A stretch of 44,633 nucleotides of DNA from Desulfuromonadales bacterium (GCA_016650295.1 JAENWA010000027.1:1-44633), one strand, 5' to 3'; positions 24,136 through 33,636 are shown, counted from the stretch's first letter. The notes: generated by a model not told the origin, from the sequence alone. Made by a program: numbers and translations.

Positions 24136-26571
24136 ATGGCCATGACCAACAGAGCAGAACATTCCTGTCATCACTGCGGCATCAGCTTCGGCTGGAACCC
24201 GCTGGAGACCCGCACCGAAGACGACACGACACAGCTGTTCTGCTGCCGCGGCTGCCAGGGGGCATTCCGGTTGGTCTGCGCCGCTGGTCTGGGCGGCTTC
24301 TACAGCCGGGATGACCGGGCCTTGCCAACCGTTTCCGGGGCCACTTCGGCGCCCTATCGCGATGACGACCTGAACCGGCATGTTGCGGCCGATGGAGAGT
24401 ACTGCCGACTGGATATTCTTGTGTGCGGCATCAGCTGTCCCTCCTGCATCTGGCTTCTGGAACGGATGATTGCCCGCGTCAGCGGTGTGGCCGAGGTCAG
24501 CATCTCCTACGCCGGCGGTATTGCCTCGGTGCGCTTCGATCCGGCCCTGACGCTGCCGTCGGCAATCTTCGAATCCATCAGCGGTCTGGGATTCCTGCCG
24601 CGTCCCTATACACCCGCCTTATCCGACCGTGAAGCACGCCGCGAGCGCAATGACCTGCTGCTGCGTTTCGGCACGGCGCTGTTTCTGACCATGCAGCTGA
24701 TGGCCTATTCATACAGCCTCTACGCCGGGTACTTTCAGGGCATGAGCCCTGCCATCAAGTCTATCCTCCAGTATGCCTCGCTGCTGGTTGCCACGCCGGT
24801 TGTCTTTTACTGCGGGTGGCCATTTCTGGCAGGGGCCTGGCAATCGCTTCGAGCCCGGTCACCCGGAATGGACCTGCTGATCGCGGTCGGGGCCCTGGCG
24901 GCCTGGATCTACAGTGCCTGGGCGCTGGCTGTCGGCCGGGAAACCTACTTTGAGAGCGCGGCCATGATCGTGACCTTTGTCCTTGTGGGGCGCCTGCTTG
25001 AACTGTCGGTGCGCCGCACGGCCCTGTCCGGTATCGAGGCGCTCTACGCCGCCGCATCCCAGCGGGCCACCCTGCTGGAGCAGGGCGGTCATCGCGATGT
25101 CCCGGCGGCGGATGTCCGGCCGGGAGACCGGCTGCTGGTGCGGCAGGGGGAACGCTTCCCGGTGGACTGCCTTGTGCTGGAAGGGGAGACCGAGGTCGAT
25201 CAGTCGCTGGTGACCGGAGAAAGCGTCCCCGTGCTCGTCCAGCCGGACAGCGAGATTCGCGCCGGATGTGTCAACATCGCCGCACCGATCCAGGTCCAGG
25301 CCTTGCGGCCGGTCGGACACAGCTACCTGATGCGGGTGGCGGCCCTGGTACGGATGGCCCAGGCCGGAAAACCTGCCCTGCAGCGACTGGCCGACCGTAT
25401 CGCCGGCTGGTTCGTACCGGCGGTGATTCTTCTGGCGGTCCTGGTGTTTGCCGGTCAGTATGTTGCGGTGGGGCAGGGTTTCGGTCCGGCGCTGATGGTT
25501 TCACTGTCGGTGGTGCTGATCGCCTGTCCCTGCGCCATGGGGCTGGCGGTTCCGGCTGCGGTTCTGGCCGCCTGCAGCCGTTCGGCGGCACTGGGTATCA
25601 TCCTGCGCAGCGGAGAGGTCATTGAACGGCTGGCAGCGGTTCAAAGCGTCTTCTTCGATAAAACCGGCACCATTACCATGGGGCAGCCGCAGGTTATCAG
25701 TTTCTGCACCTTCAACGGACTGGATGAACTGGAGGTTCTGAGCGCAGCGGCCAGCGCGGAACAGCCCGCTGCCCACCCGCTTGCCCGTGCGATCGTCGCT
25801 TTTGCCGCCGAAATCGGCCTTTTGCCGGGAGAGTGCCGGGGTTTCGCCATCACGCCGGGAAAAGGGATTCGCGGCGAAACGGAGGGGTCGCGTCGGATAT
25901 TGTGCGGCAGCGCTGCCTTTCTTGAGGAACAGGGCGTCCCGCTGTCCGGTCGTGATGACCGCGAGATTGCCGGCGATACGGAGGTTCTGGTGGTGATTGA
26001 CGGCCGACTGGCGGGCCGCTTTCTGCTGTGTGACCAGCTCCGGCCGGGTGCTGAAGAGCTTGTTTCGTCCCTGATATCGCGCGGCCTGGATCTGATGTTG
26101 GTGAGCGGTGATGCGCAACCGGTGGTGGACCGGATTGCCGCCGCGATCGGTATGGGGAGGGCGCTGGGCAACATGACACCCGACCGGAAGCTGGAACTGG
26201 TGCAGAGTACCCAGGCTGAAGGACGGATAGTGCTCATGGCAGGCGACGGCGTCAACGACGCCCCGGCACTGGCCGCGGCAGATGTCAGCTGCTCCCTGAC
26301 TGGTTCCTGTGATATTGCCCTGGAAAATGCCGATATAATCATCACCGGTGATGACCTCAGGCGTCTGGCTACCGCGCACCGCATCGCCTGCACAACCATG
26401 TCCGTCATCAGGCAGAACCTTGCCTGGGCCTTTCTGTACAACATTATCGGCATCCCGCTGGCGATGTTCGGTGTCCTGACACCCGTGTATGCCGCCGTGG
26501 CCATGACCGCCAGCTCACTGCTGGTCTCGCTCAACTCGCTGCGTTTGATGAGGATCAAACATCATGGATGA
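24136..26571 (+). CDS. Heavy-metal (copper) P-type ATPase, CcoI/FixI-like
   Basis: 811 residues. N-terminal metal-binding module CHHCGISFGW with FCCRGCQGAFRLV, then a ferredoxin-like HMA domain with CPSC (CGISCPSCIWLLERM). Eight membrane helices follow with the CPC metal site (Cys464-Pro-Cys466), phosphorylation Asp508 in DKTGT, TGES, HP (AAHPLARAI) and GDGVNDAPAL. The N-terminal CCRGC domain and the ccoS gene directly behind (8-bp overlap) mark it as the CcoI type, delivering copper for cbb3-type cytochrome oxidase assembly. No oxidase subunit genes are in the window. The ribosome site before the ATG is weak. Confidence 0.93.
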   Translation: MAMTNRAEHSCHHCGISFGWNPLETRTEDDTTQLFCCRGCQGAFRLVCAAGLGGFYSRDDRALPTVSGATSAPYRDDDLNRHVAADGEYCRLDILVCGISCPSCIWLLERMIARVSGVAEVSISYAGGIASVRFDPALTLPSAIFESISGLGFLPRPYTPALSDREARRERNDLLLRFGTALFLTMQLMAYSYSLYAGYFQGMSPAIKSILQYASLLVATPVVFYCGWPFLAGAWQSLRARSPGMDLLIAVGALAAWIYSAWALAVGRETYFESAAMIVTFVLVGRLLELSVRRTALSGIEALYAAASQRATLLEQGGHRDVPAADVRPGDRLLVRQGERFPVDCLVLEGETEVDQSLVTGESVPVLVQPDSEIRAGCVNIAAPIQVQALRPVGHSYLMRVAALVRMAQAGKPALQRLADRIAGWFVPAVILLAVLVFAGQYVAVGQGFGPALMVSLSVVLIACPCAMGLAVPAAVLAACSRSAALGIILRSGEVIERLAAVQSVFFDKTGTITMGQPQVISFCTFNGLDELEVLSAAASAEQPAAHPLARAIVAFAAEIGLLPGECRGFAITPGKGIRGETEGSRRILCGSAAFLEEQGVPLSGRDDREIAGDTEVLVVIDGRLAGRFLLCDQLRPGAEELVSSLISRGLDLMLVSGDAQPVVDRIAAAIGMGRALGNMTPDRKLELVQSTQAEGRIVLMAGDGVNDAPALAAADVSCSLTGSCDIALENADIIITGDDLRRLATAHRIACTTMSVIRQNLAWAFLYNIIGIPLAMFGVLTPVYAAVAMTASSLLVSLNSLRLMRIKHHG

Positions 26572-26704
26572 AAGCATCATACTGCTGATTATTCTGTCCC
26601 TCTGTCTGGGAGCCGGCTGCTGGCTGATCTTTATCTGGGCGGTCAAAAAGGGCGAATTCGAGGATGTGGAGAAACCCAAGCATCGCATGATGGATGATGA
26701 GTGA
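26564..26704 (+). CDS. ccoS: CcoS-type cbb3 oxidase assembly protein
   Basis: 46 residues: MDESIILLIILSLCLGAGCW, then LIFIWAVKKGEFEDVEKPKH. One membrane helix, then the FxWAVKxGEFEDVExP motif that defines CcoS. It overlaps the ATPase by 8 bp. CcoS is needed for haem/copper incorporation in cbb3 oxidase. Confidence 0.92.
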   Translation: MDESIILLIILSLCLGAGCWLIFIWAVKKGEFEDVEKPKHRMMDDE

Positions 26705-26803
26705 TAGCGGCTGGGACCTCACTTGCTCAGTATCCCGGTAGAAATCTTGACTTTAATGTTAACTGAGCGTAACAAATAAATTTCGAGGCGGAACATTTTA
26801 TCT

Positions 26804-26918
26804 CGTTACGCAGCTCCAGCAGCTGCGTAACGCAATGGTTTGACAAGCTCCTGCTTGGCGTATGGGTAAGCTGGAATTACCGTGTCAGGGCGTTACCAAA
26901 AGCTGGAGCTTGGTAACG
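26804..26918. repeat. REP-like pair of hairpins
   Basis: Hairpin 1: CGTTACGCAGCT (26804-26815) with its exact complement at 26821-26832. Hairpin 2: CGTTACCAA (26891-26899) with TTGGTAACG at 26910-26918. Both share the CGTTAC...GTAACG ends and a CTCCAGC/GCTGGAG core, as in the CGTTACCAAGCTCCAGC-type repeats scattered in Geobacter-like genomes. They fill the gap after ccoS. Confidence 0.8.
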
Positions 26919-26943
26919 AGAAGTAAGAAGAGGAGGTAGAATC

Positions 26944-27150
26944 ATGGAAGCCGTTAGAAAAATATATCATCAACTTCCGGATGTTTTAAAAATGCCAAAA
27001 CGATTGCAGCAATATCGAGTGGAAGTCATTCTGCTTCCACTTGAGGAGGCGACGTCAGTAAGGCGTCCAACAAAAAACAAGATTTCTCCGTTAGCCCGTT
27101 TTGCGGGAGCCTGGACTGGTGAAATGCTGGTACGTGAAGAACACGCGTAA
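26944..27150 (+). CDS. Antitoxin-like protein, orphan
   Basis: 68 residues: MEAVRKIYHQLPDVLKMPKR, then VEVILLPLEE and SPLARFAGAWTGEMLVREE. The RFAGAW-x-GE-LVRE ending is familiar from antitoxins that precede PIN toxins, where a longer C-terminus usually follows; here the frame stops early and no toxin follows. GAGGAGG precedes the ATG. Probably a truncated relic at the edge of the toxin-antitoxin island. Confidence 0.65.
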   Translation: MEAVRKIYHQLPDVLKMPKRLQQYRVEVILLPLEEATSVRRPTKNKISPLARFAGAWTGEMLVREEHA

Positions 27151-27196
27151 TTGTCTATCGCAAAGCTACTATTCCTTCGGGAAAAAAGGAATCATT

Positions 27197-27415
27197 ATGA
27201 GAACATTTACCGCGTATATCGAATGGGACCCCGAATCAAAGTTGTATATCGGCATAGTTCCAGGTGTTACGGGTGCTCATACACAGGGAACGAGCCTTGA
27301 CGAACTTCATGCCAACCTCACTGAAGTATTGCAGTTGTGCCTGGAGGAAAATCAGTACCCGGATGAGTTGTTGCCGCATTTTGTAGGGCTTCAGCAAATT
27401 GAGCTTGCCGCATGA
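27197..27415 (+). CDS. hicB: HicB-family antitoxin
   Basis: 72 residues from the ATG at 27197: MRTFTAYIEWDPESKLYIG, IVPGVTGAHTQGTSLDELHA and NLTEVLQLCLEE. This is the short, partially degraded RNase H-like HicB fold. It overlaps hicA by 4 bp (ATGA). Antitoxin precedes toxin, so hicBA order rather than the E. coli hicAB order. Confidence 0.88.
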   Translation: MRTFTAYIEWDPESKLYIGIVPGVTGAHTQGTSLDELHANLTEVLQLCLEENQYPDELLPHFVGLQQIELAA

Positions 27416-27645
27416 CAAAGCTGGTTATGCTTGATTTCAAAACCGTAGATCGCCTGCTTAAGGTGCTGGGATTTGATGCGGTACGGCAAAAGGGAAGTCA
27501 TGTATTTTACCGCCACGCCGATGGAAGAACAACTACGGTGCCAAATCACACCGGTCGGGATATTTCCCGGCCTTTATTGCGGGAGATCTTGCGGGAAATC
27601 GAACTGTCACCAAGTCAATTTGAAGAATACTTGAAAAAGCTGTAG
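27412..27645 (+). CDS. hicA: HicA-family mRNA interferase toxin
   Basis: 77 residues with the HicA signature: FKTVDRLLKVLGFDAVRQKG, SHVFYRHADGRTTTVPNH (catalytic His) and GRDISRPLLREILREIEL. A dsRBD-like RNase that cuts mRNA; neutralised by the HicB just upstream. Confidence 0.93.
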   Translation: MTKLVMLDFKTVDRLLKVLGFDAVRQKGSHVFYRHADGRTTTVPNHTGRDISRPLLREILREIELSPSQFEEYLKKL

Positions 27646-27764
27646 GCATACACATCGAAACGACACAGCGCGGATAACCCCCATTTTGCAAAGGGATTAA
27701 AGGGGATTTGCATAAGGGAGGACGAAGTGATGGAGCGAGGCAGGGAATATACTGCATTTTCTCA

Positions 27765-28229
27765 CTATTTAATTAGCCTGAGATCGAAGCTGAATGGCAG
27801 TATGGAAACAACTTTTACTTCATTCTTTTGTGAGTGCCGCGGATTGATGAGTACAATGTTTTCGTGACCGCCAAGTGCTGCAGACGGAACAATGAGTATG
27901 AGCGACGAACCGCTCTCAGCCCATTTACGGCCGATTTCAGAAAGGAAGTCCGGAGCCGGAGTGTTTGGCCAGTTAGATGGTAAATCTGTTGCATGAATAA
28001 CTTCGGCAGGGACATCATCGGGTATCAAAATATCTACCCGTTGGAAATTGGACTGGCTCACAATTTCAGAAGGGGTGCTGACGAAGCATTCGATGGAAGC
28101 TAATGCCACTGATGAGGAAGTATATGTCATTGGAATGCCGGGAGGGTTCCAACGTCCACCATGATGGCGTGAACCTTCGCGGGTCAAGTCACTGGCATGT
28201 CGAGCAGGGGTTACACGGTAAACGATCAT
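27765..28229 (-). CDS. RES-domain toxin
   Basis: 154 residues. N-terminal YRVTPARHASDLTREGSRHH, GGRWNPPGIPMTYTSSSVALA and SIECFV carry the Arg, Glu and Ser positions after which RES domains are named. RES toxins degrade or ADP-ribosylate using NAD+. Overlaps the antitoxin gene by one base at 28229. Confidence 0.92.
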   Translation of the reverse strand: MIVYRVTPARHASDLTREGSRHHGGRWNPPGIPMTYTSSSVALASIECFVSTPSEIVSQSNFQRVDILIPDDVPAEVIHATDLPSNWPNTPAPDFLSEIGRKWAESGSSLILIVPSAALGGHENIVLINPRHSQKNEVKVVSILPFSFDLRLIK

Positions 28230-28642
28230 CAGGAGTAGACACCATATTCGATACGGCCAAGCAGGGTCATAATCATTTCGGCGCCGGCATTCGTGTCAAG
28301 GTAGTCGAGGGGACGGGCATTGCCCAAAGCGTAAACGGGACTCTTGAGCCAAGAGACGGAATTTTCTTCCGAACCAAAAACATCCACGCATTTTGAGTAA
28401 ACCAGGGCTACGGTAAGCAACCTGTCAGACATATTGATGTCGAGAACCTTACCTTTGTAGCGCTGCAGAGTTTTGAGAGAAACGTGGAGATATTTGCTCA
28501 GCTCGCCAGGTGAAATGCCAAGTTTATCGGATAGGGCAGTGACGCCTTCGCTTGGTAGTCCATGACGCACGATATCGATCAGGTCCACATTCGACTGTGG
28601 TTCTTCAATTCCAAGCACTTCAGCAACCGCATGGTAACTCAT
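28229..28642 (-). CDS. Xre/DUF2384 (MbcA/ParS-like) antitoxin
   Basis: 137 residues: helix-turn-helix region (LSDKLGISPGELSKYLHVSL, KTLQRYKG) followed by the DUF2384 segment with FGSEENSVSWLKSPVYALGN and RPLDYL. Directly upstream of the RES toxin. AAAGGAG precedes the ATG. Confidence 0.92.
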   Translation of the reverse strand: MSYHAVAEVLGIEEPQSNVDLIDIVRHGLPSEGVTALSDKLGISPGELSKYLHVSLKTLQRYKGKVLDINMSDRLLTVALVYSKCVDVFGSEENSVSWLKSPVYALGNARPLDYLDTNAGAEMIMTLLGRIEYGVYS

Positions 28643-28817
28643 AAGTTACTCCTTTAAATCCTGACTGAGACAAATGTCCCATGCAATTAGACAATTGTCA
28701 ATATGATTTTGCGGTCAAATTTACAAGCTCCTTTCTAATGTGAGTAGTCGTATTTACTCACCATCATTCAGCAACTCAAACAATACGCCAATCTGACCAC
28801 TTGATCGGCAGATGTTA

Positions 28818-28832
28818 GTCATGTAACATGAC
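28818..28832. promoter_or_regulatory. Operator palindrome upstream of the orphan Phd-like antitoxin
   Basis: GTCATGT-A-ACATGAC is a perfect 15-bp dyad 16 bp before the ATG at 28849. It overlaps the first possible ATG (28828), which supports the later start. Confidence 0.6.
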
Positions 28833-28848
28833 CATATCAGAGGGCGCC

Positions 28849-29088
28849 ATGCCTCAATTTAACATAGCTGATGCGAAATCCCATTTTTCAGAACTGGTTC
28901 AGAAGGCTTTGAATGGGGAAGATGTGGTTATCGCCAGAGACAACAAACCTATCCTCAGGCTTGTACCTGTGAAGAGTGCCGGTAAAGAGCGTCAACCCGG
29001 TTCAGCGAAGGGGAAAATCCTGTATATAACAGCTGACTTTAACGAACCGCTGGCTGATTTTGCAGAGTACCGTGTACCTTTGGCATAA
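28849..29088 (+). CDS. Phd/YefM-like antitoxin without toxin
   Basis: 79 residues: MPQFNIADAKSHFSELVQKA then GEDVVIARDNKPILRLVPV, the Phd/YefM or VapB signature, and a C-terminal toxin-binding tail. No toxin frame follows; gmk starts 36 bp later. It may be an orphan left after loss of a PIN toxin. Start chosen by the operator position. Confidence 0.82.
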   Translation: MPQFNIADAKSHFSELVQKALNGEDVVIARDNKPILRLVPVKSAGKERQPGSAKGKILYITADFNEPLADFAEYRVPLA

Positions 29089-29124
29089 ACGAGCCGGTCA
29101 AACGATAAGGGAGTTATAATAACC

Positions 29125-29733
29125 ATGAAACGCGAAGGCATCATACTTATCATTTCGGCACCTTCCGGCGCCGGCAAGACCACCCTCTGTAACGGGTTGC
29201 TGCAGCGCTTTCCGAACATGAAGGAATCCATCAGCTATACGACCCGCATCCCGCGTGCCGGTGAGGTGCATGGCCAGGATTATTTCTTTGTATCCCGCCC
29301 GGAGTTTCAGCGCATGGTGGATGAAGACGCCTTTGCCGAATGGGCCGAGGTGCACGGTAACCTGTACGGGACGGCGCTTGCCACCATTGAAGAGGCCCGC
29401 AAGAATGGCTTGGACCTGGTGCTTGATATCGATTGTCAGGGCGCGCGCCGGCTCAAGGAGCAGATCGAGCGGTGTGTCTACATCTTCATCCTGCCGCCCA
29501 GCATGGATGAATTGCGGCGTCGGCTGGAGAACCGTTCTTCGGATGCCCAGGATGTGATCGACCGCCGTATCGAACGGGCCGCCGCAGAGATCCGGGAAGC
29601 GCGCTGGTACGATTACATCATTATCAATGACAACCTTGAATCCGCTTTCGAAGAACTTTCCGCCATTGTTGTCGCCCACAGCCGCAAGACCTTCCGCATG
29701 CTGGGGCAGGTGGCGAAATTGTTTGATATTTGA
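29125..29733 (+). CDS. gmk: Guanylate kinase
   Basis: 202 residues: P-loop IISAPSGAGKTTL, GMP-binding SYTTRIPRAGEVHGQDYFF, and FAEWAEVHGNLYGT. Phosphorylates GMP to GDP. First gene of the gmk-rpoZ-RSH-ridA block. GGGAG precedes the ATG. Confidence 0.97.
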   Translation: MKREGIILIISAPSGAGKTTLCNGLLQRFPNMKESISYTTRIPRAGEVHGQDYFFVSRPEFQRMVDEDAFAEWAEVHGNLYGTALATIEEARKNGLDLVLDIDCQGARRLKEQIERCVYIFILPPSMDELRRRLENRSSDAQDVIDRRIERAAAEIREARWYDYIIINDNLESAFEELSAIVVAHSRKTFRMLGQVAKLFDI

Positions 29734-29791
29734 AGCAAAATAGAGTAATAACAACACTCCATTTATTTGTCGCAGGAAGGAGTACAAGATT

Positions 29792-30001
29792 ATGGCACGC
29801 GTAACCGTTGAAGATTGTCTGAAACATGTCGATAACCGATTCCTCCTGGTCATGCTGGCCTCCAAGAGGGTTAAACAGCTCTACAAGGGGAACAAACCGC
29901 TGATCGATCCCAAAAGCAACCGTCTGGTGGTAACTGCCCTGCGCGAGATTGCGGCCGGCAAGGTCAACTTCGAGATCAGCAAGAAGCAGCACGCCAATTA
30001 A
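29792..30001 (+). CDS. rpoZ: RNA polymerase omega subunit
   Basis: 69 residues: [42 protein letters not shown]. Normal length and sequence for omega. AAGGAG precedes the ATG. Standard neighbour of gmk and RSH genes. Confidence 0.97.
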   Translation: MARVTVEDCLKHVDNRFLLVMLASKRVKQLYKGNKPLIDPKSNRLVVTALREIAAGKVNFEISKKQHAN

Positions 30002-30011
30002 GTCCGGTATC

Positions 30012-30050
30012 GGGGTGTGGCCGTGGTTATGCGGCCGCACCCTTTTTTTA
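30012..30050 (+). terminator. Terminator or attenuator between rpoZ and the RSH gene
   Basis: GGGTGTGGCCG (30013-30023) pairs with CGGCCGCACCC (30032-30042) with one G-T, followed by seven T. The RSH gene starts 50 bp later and may also have its own promoter. Confidence 0.85.
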
Positions 30051-30101
30051 TCCCCCCTCTGCGGTATTCTAATCCAATTCTCATCAGGCGACTGATAACC
30101 T

Positions 30102-32252
30102 ATGATCAGGCTCAACGACATCCTTGACAAGGTAACGGCGTACAACCCGACGGCTGATCTCAATATCATCCGCAAGGCGTACGTCTACTGTGCCAAGGTG
30201 CATCAGGGACAGACCAGGCTGTCGGGGGAGCCCTACATCATCCATCCGATGGAGGTGGCCGGTCTGCTGGCCGATCTTCGTCTGGACGTTCCCAGTATCG
30301 TCACCGGCTTTCTCCATGACACCATTGAGGACACACTGGCGACTTACGAGGAGCTGGTCGAGATGTTCGGCGAGGAGGTGGCCCTGCTGGTTGATGGTGT
30401 TACCAAGATCAGTAAAATCCACTTCAAGACCAAGGAAGAGAGTCAGGCCGAGAACTTCCGCAAGATGCTGCTGGCCATGGCCAATGACATCCGCGTGATC
30501 CTGGTGAAGCTGGCTGACCGCCTGCACAACATGCGCACCCTGGAGTTCCAGCCGGAAACCAAGCAGCGCAGCATTGCCCGTGAAACCATGGATATCTACG
30601 CCCCCATCGCCAACCGCCTGGGGATTTCGTGGGTCAAGGTCGAACTGGAAGACCTTTCGTTCCGCTATCTCAATCCCGAAACCTATTTTGAACTCGTCCG
30701 CAAGATATCCCTCAAGAAAAGTGAGCGGGAGGCGTTTGTCGATGAAGCCAAGACGATCATCCTGGATAAACTGGCGGAACACGAGATCAAAGGCGAGGTG
30801 TCCGGCCGCAGCAAACACCTGTTTTCCATCTATCGCAAGATGGAAAAGCGCAATGTGGAATTTGAAGAGATCTATGACCTGATAGCCATCCGCATCCTGG
30901 TCAATGACCTGGGTGAATGCTACGAGGTGCTGGGGGTAATCCACTCGTCCTGGAAACCGATTCCGGGGCGATTCAAGGATTATATCGCCATGCCCAAGGG
31001 CAATATGTACCAGTCGCTGCACACGACGGTTATCGGTCCGCACGGCGACCGGATGGAGGTGCAGATCCGCACCCACGAGATGCACAGCGTGGCGGATTCG
31101 GGGATTGCCGCTCACTGGAAATACAAGGAAGGCAAGGGCTATGACGAGAAGGATGTCAAGCGCTTTGCCTGGCTGCGGCAGCTTCTGGAATGGCAGAACG
31201 AACTTCAGGACTCCCGGGAATTCATGGATTCAGTCAAGGTGGAGCTGTTTCCCGAAGAAGTCTACGTGTTTACTCCCAAAGGAGATGTAAAGGGCTATCC
31301 CAAAGGGTCAACACCGATCGACTTTGCCTACAGTGTACATACCGATGTCGGTCATCGCTGCGTAGGCGCCAAGGTCAACGGCAAGCTGGTGCCGCTCAAA
31401 TATGAATTGAAAAACGGTGATATCGTCGAGGTCATCACATCACCGCACCATACCCCCAGCAAGGACTGGCTCAAGATTGTCAAAAGTTCACGGGCCCGCA
31501 ACAAGATCCGGACCTGGATCAAGACCGAGGAACGGAAACGCAGTGTTGTCCTGGGGCGCGAGATATGTGAAAAGGATTTTCGCAGATATTCGGTCAATCT
31601 CCAGAAGGTCCAGAAGAGTGGTGATTTCAAACGGATTGCCGGAGAATTCGGCTTTGCCGGTGACGATGATCTGCTGGCTGCGGTGGGGTACGGTAAAATA
31701 TCCGCTGGGCAGATCATCGGGAAGCTGCTTCCCGGTGAAAAGATCCAGGAGCGGGCCGAACACAAGGAATCACGACTTACGGCCGTTATCAACAAGCTCA
31801 AGGGCAAATCATCCAGTGCGGTTGAAATCAGCGGTATCGACGACGTGCTGGTGCGTTTCGGCAAATGCTGCAACCCGGTCCCCGGCGATGACATCATCGG
31901 ATTCATCACCCGCGGCAAGGGCGTAACAATCCACACCTCTGATTGCCAGCTGGCGCTGGAAAGTGACCCGGAGCGTCGTATCGACGTGGCCTGGAGCAAG
32001 GGGAAATCCTCCGTACTCCCGGTCAAAATCAGGGTTATCTGCCATGATGTCAAGGGTATACTGGCCAACATCACCATGGCCATCACCAACAGCGAGGCCA
32101 ATATCTCCAGCGCTCACATCCAGAGCACCATCGATCAGCGCGGCGAGAATACCTTCGAGGTGAATGTGGTTGACCTGTCCCACCTGAACAAGGTTATGAA
32201 TGCGATTATGAAAGTAAAAGGCGTGATCAAAGTAGAAAGGTTAAAACAATGA
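30102..32252 (+). CDS. spoT: Bifunctional (p)ppGpp synthetase/hydrolase (RSH)
   Basis: 716 residues: HD hydrolase domain with FLHDTIEDT (His72-Asp73), synthetase domain with [20 protein letters not shown] and EVQIRT, TGS ([19 protein letters not shown]), zinc-finger-like [13 protein letters not shown] and C-terminal ACT. The RFKD form of the RxKD motif goes with bifunctional enzymes, and the HD motif is complete. Produces and degrades the stringent-response alarmone. Overlaps ridA by 4 bp. Confidence 0.96.
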   Translation: MIRLNDILDKVTAYNPTADLNIIRKAYVYCAKVHQGQTRLSGEPYIIHPMEVAGLLADLRLDVPSIVTGFLHDTIEDTLATYEELVEMFGEEVALLVDGVTKISKIHFKTKEESQAENFRKMLLAMANDIRVILVKLADRLHNMRTLEFQPETKQRSIARETMDIYAPIANRLGISWVKVELEDLSFRYLNPETYFELVRKISLKKSEREAFVDEAKTIILDKLAEHEIKGEVSGRSKHLFSIYRKMEKRNVEFEEIYDLIAIRILVNDLGECYEVLGVIHSSWKPIPGRFKDYIAMPKGNMYQSLHTTVIGPHGDRMEVQIRTHEMHSVADSGIAAHWKYKEGKGYDEKDVKRFAWLRQLLEWQNELQDSREFMDSVKVELFPEEVYVFTPKGDVKGYPKGSTPIDFAYSVHTDVGHRCVGAKVNGKLVPLKYELKNGDIVEVITSPHHTPSKDWLKIVKSSRARNKIRTWIKTEERKRSVVLGREICEKDFRRYSVNLQKVQKSGDFKRIAGEFGFAGDDDLLAAVGYGKISAGQIIGKLLPGEKIQERAEHKESRLTAVINKLKGKSSSAVEISGIDDVLVRFGKCCNPVPGDDIIGFITRGKGVTIHTSDCQLALESDPERRIDVAWSKGKSSVLPVKIRVICHDVKGILANITMAITNSEANISSAHIQSTIDQRGENTFEVNVVDLSHLNKVMNAIMKVKGVIKVERLKQ

Positions 32253-32632
32253 ACCTGAAAACAATAGCTACCACAAATGCACCGGCTGCTATCGGGCCTT
32301 ACTCACAGGCGATTCAGGCCGGAAATCTTCTGTTCTGCTCCGGACAGATCCCTCTGGACCCGGCCACGGGCGAGGTCGTTGCCGGAGATATCCGCAGGCA
32401 GGCCGGACAGGTGATGGAGAATATTGCAGCGGTGCTGACCGCGGCAGGGGCCGGTTTCAGCGATGTGATCAAGACGACCATCTATCTGGTGGATATGAAC
32501 GATTTCGGGGTGGTGAACGAGGTGTACGGCAGCTGTTTTCCGGAGCACAAACCGGCGCGTTCGACGGTGGCGGTCAAGGCTCTCCCGCGTGGTGTACTGC
32601 TGGAAATCGAAGTAATCGCCTGTTGTGAATAG
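32249..32632 (+). CDS. ridA: RidA family enamine/imine deaminase
   Basis: 127 residues: [38 protein letters not shown], and [20 protein letters not shown] with the conserved Arg. Clears reactive 2-aminoacrylate. ATGA overlap with the RSH gene. Thr-derived enamines may matter here because thrC is nearby; that is inference. Confidence 0.96.
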   Translation: MNLKTIATTNAPAAIGPYSQAIQAGNLLFCSGQIPLDPATGEVVAGDIRRQAGQVMENIAAVLTAAGAGFSDVIKTTIYLVDMNDFGVVNEVYGSCFPEHKPARSTVAVKALPRGVLLEIEVIACCE

Positions 32633-32673
32633 GCCTCTGTCTCCATGGCCGGGGGAGACTGTGCCCACAAGAA

Positions 32674-32703
32674 AAAGCCGCGTCACATGCGTGACGCGGC
32701 TTT
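32674..32703. terminator. Terminator for rpmB (and possibly ridA)
   Basis: A perfect 13-bp stem (AAAGCCGCGTCAC, loop ATGC). On the reverse strand it is followed by TTTTTC, so it ends rpmB; on the forward strand the T-run is weak. Confidence 0.8.
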
Positions 32704-32745
32704 GAAATTCGTTATGATCGGACTGCTGTTACAGTCGGACTGCTG

Positions 32746-32940
32746 TTACAGCGCCTTAGTGACGTGTCCGGAGCGGATGCAGCGGGTACAGGCCTTGACG
32801 GTCAAAATGCTGCCATTTTTATTAACTGCTCTGACCTTCTGCAGGTTGGGATACCATACGGTACGGGTCTTGTTGTTGGCGTGGCTCACATTGTTACCGA
32901 AGCTGGGCCCTTTTCCACAGACATCACATTTTCTTGACAT
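32746..32940 (-). CDS. rpmB: Ribosomal protein L28
   Basis: 64 residues: [35 protein letters not shown] and [11 protein letters not shown]. Both CxxC pairs are kept (zinc-binding form). GGAGG upstream of the ATG. A 17-bp tandem duplication (TCGGACTGCTGTTACAG twice, 32718-32751) runs across its stop codon. Confidence 0.97.
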   Translation of the reverse strand: MSRKCDVCGKGPSFGNNVSHANNKTRTVWYPNLQKVRAVNKNGSILTVKACTRCIRSGHVTKAL

Positions 32941-33021
32941 ATAATGATTCCTCCAATTGGTTACTGAAAAAGATTTTATAGCAGATCAACCGCTAGGTTG
33001 CAAGAGGAAAATGAGCGGCAC

Positions 33022-33636
33022 ATGAATCTAATCAAAGCTTTTATAACTCTGGCGGTTATTCTGCTGGCAGCAATTGCTGTCCTGTTTGTCGATTTTACCT
33101 ACAAAACCTTTTCATACCGGCAAACTCCGGTCAAGGCCGACGCTATTGTCGTGCTGGCCGGCGGGAAGGGCAGGGTGGATGAGGGGGTTCGCCTGTATCG
33201 TGAACGCCGGGCGGCCTACCTTTTTCTGATCGGTGTTGGTCCTGCTGTCCGCAAGAGTGATCTCTACCGCCCACGCCCCGGTGACCCCTCGCCGGACGGG
33301 GTTATACTGGAGAATGCGTCCCGGAACACCCTGGAAAACGCCATTTACGGCCGCGAAGTAATTATGCGCAAGCAGGTTAACTCCATCGTTTTGATCACAT
33401 CGCGCTATCATATGAAGCGGGCCGCAATCCTTTTTCGCAATGCACTGCCGAAAGAACTGACCATTTATCCCTATCCGGTGGACACCCGCAATCTCAAGGA
33501 GGCCTGGTGGAATCACGGCGGCAGTTTTTTCCTGCTGTTCAGCGAATTTTACAAATACTGCATGTTCAGGTCCTTCTTCATGATGGCACCGGCGGAACTG
33601 CGTGCAATAGTTTTTCCGGTTGATTCCGGCAGGTGA
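33022..33636 (+). CDS. DUF218/YdcF-like envelope protein
   Basis: 204 residues from ATG 33022. One N-terminal membrane helix (AFITLAVILLAAIAVLFV) then the DUF218 domain: DAIVVLAGGKGRVDEGVRLY, ENASRNTLENAIYGREVI, and ITSRYHMKRAAILFRNALP. SanA/ElyC/YdcF proteins of this family act on the envelope or on lipid carriers. A TTG at 32998 would add eight residues. Divergent from rpmB. Confidence 0.87.
   Translation: MNLIKAFITLAVILLAAIAVLFVDFTYKTFSYRQTPVKADAIVVLAGGKGRVDEGVRLYRERRAAYLFLIGVGPAVRKSDLYRPRPGDPSPDGVILENASRNTLENAIYGREVIMRKQVNSIVLITSRYHMKRAAILFRNALPKELTIYPYPVDTRNLKEAWWNHGGSFFLLFSEFYKYCMFRSFFMMAPAELRAIVFPVDSGR

Noticed and set aside
27236-27418. Reverse frame over hicB
   Set aside because: Shadow of the hicB gene.
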